Shown piece after piece: positions 62,013 to 64,000 of a stretch of DNA of 64,000 nucleotides. Made by a program: the position numbers and the translations under genes. The notes below the pieces were generated by a model that worked only from the letters and a program-made list of their open reading frames with translations, searched no databases and had not been told where the DNA came from. Where the stretch lies: assembly GCF_001939045.1 (NCBI RefSeq), contig NZ_MKIM01000031.1, positions 62,001-126,000 of the forward strand, in the 5' to 3' direction. Each line of letters begins with the position of its first letter. Position 1 is the first letter of the stretch. Source of the DNA: Rhizobium oryziradicis. Its GTDB lineage: Bacteria > Pseudomonadota > Alphaproteobacteria > Rhizobiales > Rhizobiaceae.

Positions 62013-62798
62013 TTATTGATCAAGGCAGGTGATGTAAGGTCCGGCATTGCGGGCGCGGCGCTCCACCATGGCTGCCAGCCGTCTCAGGCCGGGGCCTGGC
62101 TTACCGGCATTGCGGGCGATGGGGTTGGGAAGCGATACGGCAAGAAGCGCTGCCTGACGCGCTGAGAGCTTGGAGGCTGGTACTTTGAAATGATACAAGG
62201 CCGCGGCCTGCGCCCCGTAAATGCCCGGTCCCCATTCCGCGACATTCAGGTAAAGCTCCAGAGTGCGGCGTTTGGACCACAGCACATTGGCTGTCAGTGC
62301 CATGGGAATTTCCAGACCCTTGCGAATGAAAGAGCGGCTGTTCCACAGAAACAGGTTTTTCACCGTTTGCATGGTGATGGTGCTGGCACCGCGGGTTTCT
62401 TCACCATCCATGGCATCATCAATCACGGATCGCATCTGCACCCAGTCAACGCCGTTGTGGGCGCAAAACTGGCCATCTTCAGACATCATCACCGAGCGGA
62501 TGAGATAGGGTGAGATTTTATCCAGCGGCACCCATTGCCGATCATAGCCCTGCAAGGTGGCCAGATCTGCCAGCATCAAGGTGGATGGCGGGTGGATGAA
62601 AGAGGGGCGATAGAGGAGCATCAACACAACGGGAATACAGGCAAGGATAACCGCGATCTTGATGGCTCGGTGCAACAACAGCCGCCAGTCCCCTTTTTCT
62701 CGCTCTTGGTTTGCCTGAGTGGCACCTTCTGGGTCTGCCTGAATGGCACCGTCTGGCGCGTTTTCCTCAGGCGCGGTTTCCCCAGACGCGTTTTCCAT
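62013..62798 (-). CDS. mtgA: Monofunctional biosynthetic peptidoglycan transglycosylase
   Basis: GT51 enzyme polymerising lipid II at the inner membrane. From ATG 62798 it has 261 residues: a 44-residue cytosolic stretch with imperfect repeats (APDGAIQADPEGATQANQ), one transmembrane helix (about 45-63), then the GT51 domain with SEDGQFCAHNGVDW (catalytic glutamate) and RGASTITMQTVKNLFLW. The frame is open to 63029, but this would overlap ispA head-on; the start lacks a strong Shine-Dalgarno, so it is uncertain. Confidence 0.92.
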   Translation of the reverse strand: MENASGETAPEENAPDGAIQADPEGATQANQEREKGDWRLLLHRAIKIAVILACIPVVLMLLYRPSFIHPPSTLMLADLATLQGYDRQWVPLDKISPYLIRSVMMSEDGQFCAHNGVDWVQMRSVIDDAMDGEETRGASTITMQTVKNLFLWNSRSFIRKGLEIPMALTANVLWSKRRTLELYLNVAEWGPGIYGAQAAALYHFKVPASKLSARQAALLAVSLPNPIARNAGKPGPGLRRLAAMVERRARNAGPYITCLDQ

Positions 62799-62959
62799 TG
62801 TCAAATCGTGCCACTCGTCCTTGTCCCCACATGCTTTATTAGCCTTGAATGCCCGCCAATACCAGACCAGCCGGTGATATCGACCTTTCAGCACACAGAT
62901 TCTGATTGCGCCATGGGGGCGGGCATGGCAAACAGCGCCCGCAAGCATGAGGCCATGAT

Positions 62960-63856
62960 ATGTTTGACGATAAACTTCGCGATGCAGCACTCCGCGTGCA
63001 GGCGCTTTTGACCGATCTTTTGCAGCCAACGCCGGGGGAGGACGAAATTGCCAGACCTGAGCTGCTTTTGGCTGCCATGCGCCATGCGGTGCTCAATGGT
63101 GGCAAGCGGCTTCGTCCCTTTCTGGTGGTGGAAAGTGCACGGCTGTTTGGTGGCAATGATACGGCGGCCTTGCGCATAGGTGCTGCATTGGAGTGTCTGC
63201 ACTGCTACTCGCTGGTGCATGATGACCTGCCTGCCATGGATGATGATGATCTGCGGCGCGGTCAGCCGACTGTGCATATTGCCTTTGATGAGGCCACCGC
63301 GATTTTGGCCGGTGATAGCCTGCTGACCTTTGCCTTTGATATTATAGCGGCCTCTGAAACCGATCTGAGCGATAGTGCCAAGACAGCGCTGGTGCTGGCT
63401 TTAGCCCGTGCTGCTGGCATGGGCGGCATGGCAGGCGGCCAGGCGTTGGATCTGGCGGCGGAAAAACAGGCCCCGGATGAGCAGGGCATTGTGACCTTGC
63501 AAGCCATGAAAACCGGAGCCCTGCTGCGCTTTGCCTGCGAGGCGGGGCCGGTGATTGCCGGTGCATCGCTTGAAGATCGCCAGCGGCTTCGCACATTTGG
63601 TGCCTTGATTGGTCGCGCCTTCCAGCTTGCCGACGATCTTCTGGATCTGACCGCCGATGCCGCGACCATGGGCAAGGCAACCGGCAAGGATGCAGGACGT
63701 GGCAAGGGAACGTTGGTGAGCCTCAAGGGGCAGGCATGGGCAGAGGGAGAGCTGGACCGGCTGGTGGCGGAAGCCGTGGCACTGTTGGCCCCCTATGGCG
63801 CGCGCGCTGAGACCCTGATGGATGCAGCGCGCTTTATCGCCAATCGCAAGAATTGA
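62960..63856 (+). CDS. ispA: Short-chain prenyl diphosphate synthase (farnesyl/geranylgeranyl)
   Basis: Condenses isopentenyl with allylic diphosphates. GGKRLRPFLVV, first aspartate-rich motif DDLPAMDDDD (with the two extra residues of bacterial FPP synthases) and the second motif DDLLD are all present. Just upstream of the first motif lies CLHCYSLVH, aromatic at the chain-length position, which fits C15. It has 298 residues; GAGG is seven bases upstream of ATG 62960. It is divergent from mtgA. Farnesyl versus geranylgeranyl specificity is not proven. Confidence 0.92.
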   Translation: MFDDKLRDAALRVQALLTDLLQPTPGEDEIARPELLLAAMRHAVLNGGKRLRPFLVVESARLFGGNDTAALRIGAALECLHCYSLVHDDLPAMDDDDLRRGQPTVHIAFDEATAILAGDSLLTFAFDIIAASETDLSDSAKTALVLALARAAGMGGMAGGQALDLAAEKQAPDEQGIVTLQAMKTGALLRFACEAGPVIAGASLEDRQRLRTFGALIGRAFQLADDLLDLTADAATMGKATGKDAGRGKGTLVSLKGQAWAEGELDRLVAEAVALLAPYGARAETLMDAARFIANRKN

Positions 63857-63927
63857 TATTGCCTCTGTGACACGTTTTCAGATGCGATTGGCGCGATGAT
63901 CGCTTAACCGTAAGCTTCACTCTTGCT

Positions 63928-64000
63928 GTGAAAGCGTCTTTGATGATCTCTGCCCATTTTGCGCAATTTCTGTCCGGTTATCTGGTTTATCTGGTGGCGG
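63928..64000 (+). CDS. Possible N-terminus of a following gene, cut by the window edge
   Basis: From GTG 63928 (or ATG 63943) a frame stays open to the window edge with a hydrophobic start (MISAHFAQFLSGYLVYLVA). It may be a membrane protein or signal peptide. Too short for identification. Confidence 0.3.
   Translation, partial: MKASLMISAHFAQFLSGYLVYLVA

Noticed and set aside
1..64000. tRNA, rRNA, CRISPR arrays, prophage, toxin-antitoxin or defence islands
   Set aside because: None seen in any intergenic space; all large frames are housekeeping or envelope genes and no integrase, transposase or direct-repeat array was found by eye.

Overview
The window is a contiguous stretch of core chromosome from an alphaproteobacterium of the order Hyphomicrobiales, most likely family Rhizobiaceae (Agrobacterium/Allorhizobium/Rhizobium-like); I cannot name a species. 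Markers for this are the origin-proximal order rho-mnmE-mnmG-rsmG-parA-parB, a complete cyclic beta-1,2-glucan system (ndvA/ndvB, called chvA/chvB in Agrobacterium), a TrcR (DUF1013) gene, a 1152-residue pyruvate carboxylase, a roughly 180-kDa-class NAD-glutamate dehydrogenase, a phaAB/phaR locus and a CarD gene.

Layout. 1-5.9 kb: 3' end of rho, then tRNA modification (mnmE, mnmG), 16S rRNA methylation (rsmG) and chromosome partition (parA, parB), with one perfect parS inside rsmG and a near-perfect one at the mnmE stop. 6-10.4 kb (minus strand): leuS-lptE-holA. 10.5-15 kb: PLP homeostasis protein, TrcR, acetyl-CoA synthetase, a small zincin. 15-18.6 kb: pyruvate carboxylase from a TTG start. 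18.9-31.9 kb: an orphan LuxR-type regulator with an intact acyl-homoserine-lactone pocket next to ndvA, an M20 amidohydrolase, and the 8.5-kb ndvB. 32-42 kb: UMF1-type MFS carrier, NAD-GDH, pyridoxal kinase, beta-carbonic anhydrase, lytic transglycosylase, asd. 42.7-51 kb: an MHS-type transporter with a large periplasmic insert, PAP2 phosphatase, leuB, leuD, a small membrane protein, a CitE-like lyase, a DUF1737 protein and a soluble chemoreceptor-like coiled-coil protein. 51-57 kb: carD, fdxA, S4 protein and SUV3-like helicase. 57-64 kb: two small envelope genes, phaB/phaA with divergent phaR, rpmF, a glutathione S-transferase, mtgA and a short-chain prenyl diphosphate synthase.

Functional links. 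The pha genes store carbon from acetyl-CoA, which acs and pyc feed or drain. NdvB makes and NdvA exports osmoregulatory, host-interaction glucans. asd, leuB and leuD serve amino-acid synthesis. Convergent gene pairs are mostly separated by clear bidirectional hairpin terminators. Several intergenic regions carry dispersed palindromic elements in at least three sequence families.

I saw no rRNA, tRNA, CRISPR array, insertion sequence, prophage or defence island. There is no obvious novel multi-gene system. The most intriguing items are the LuxR solo beside the glucan exporter, the MHS transporter with its periplasmic insert, the cytosolic chemoreceptor-like protein, the parS placement and the unexplained 0.7-kb region upstream of carD. 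No computation or database search was run; family assignments rest on reading motifs.
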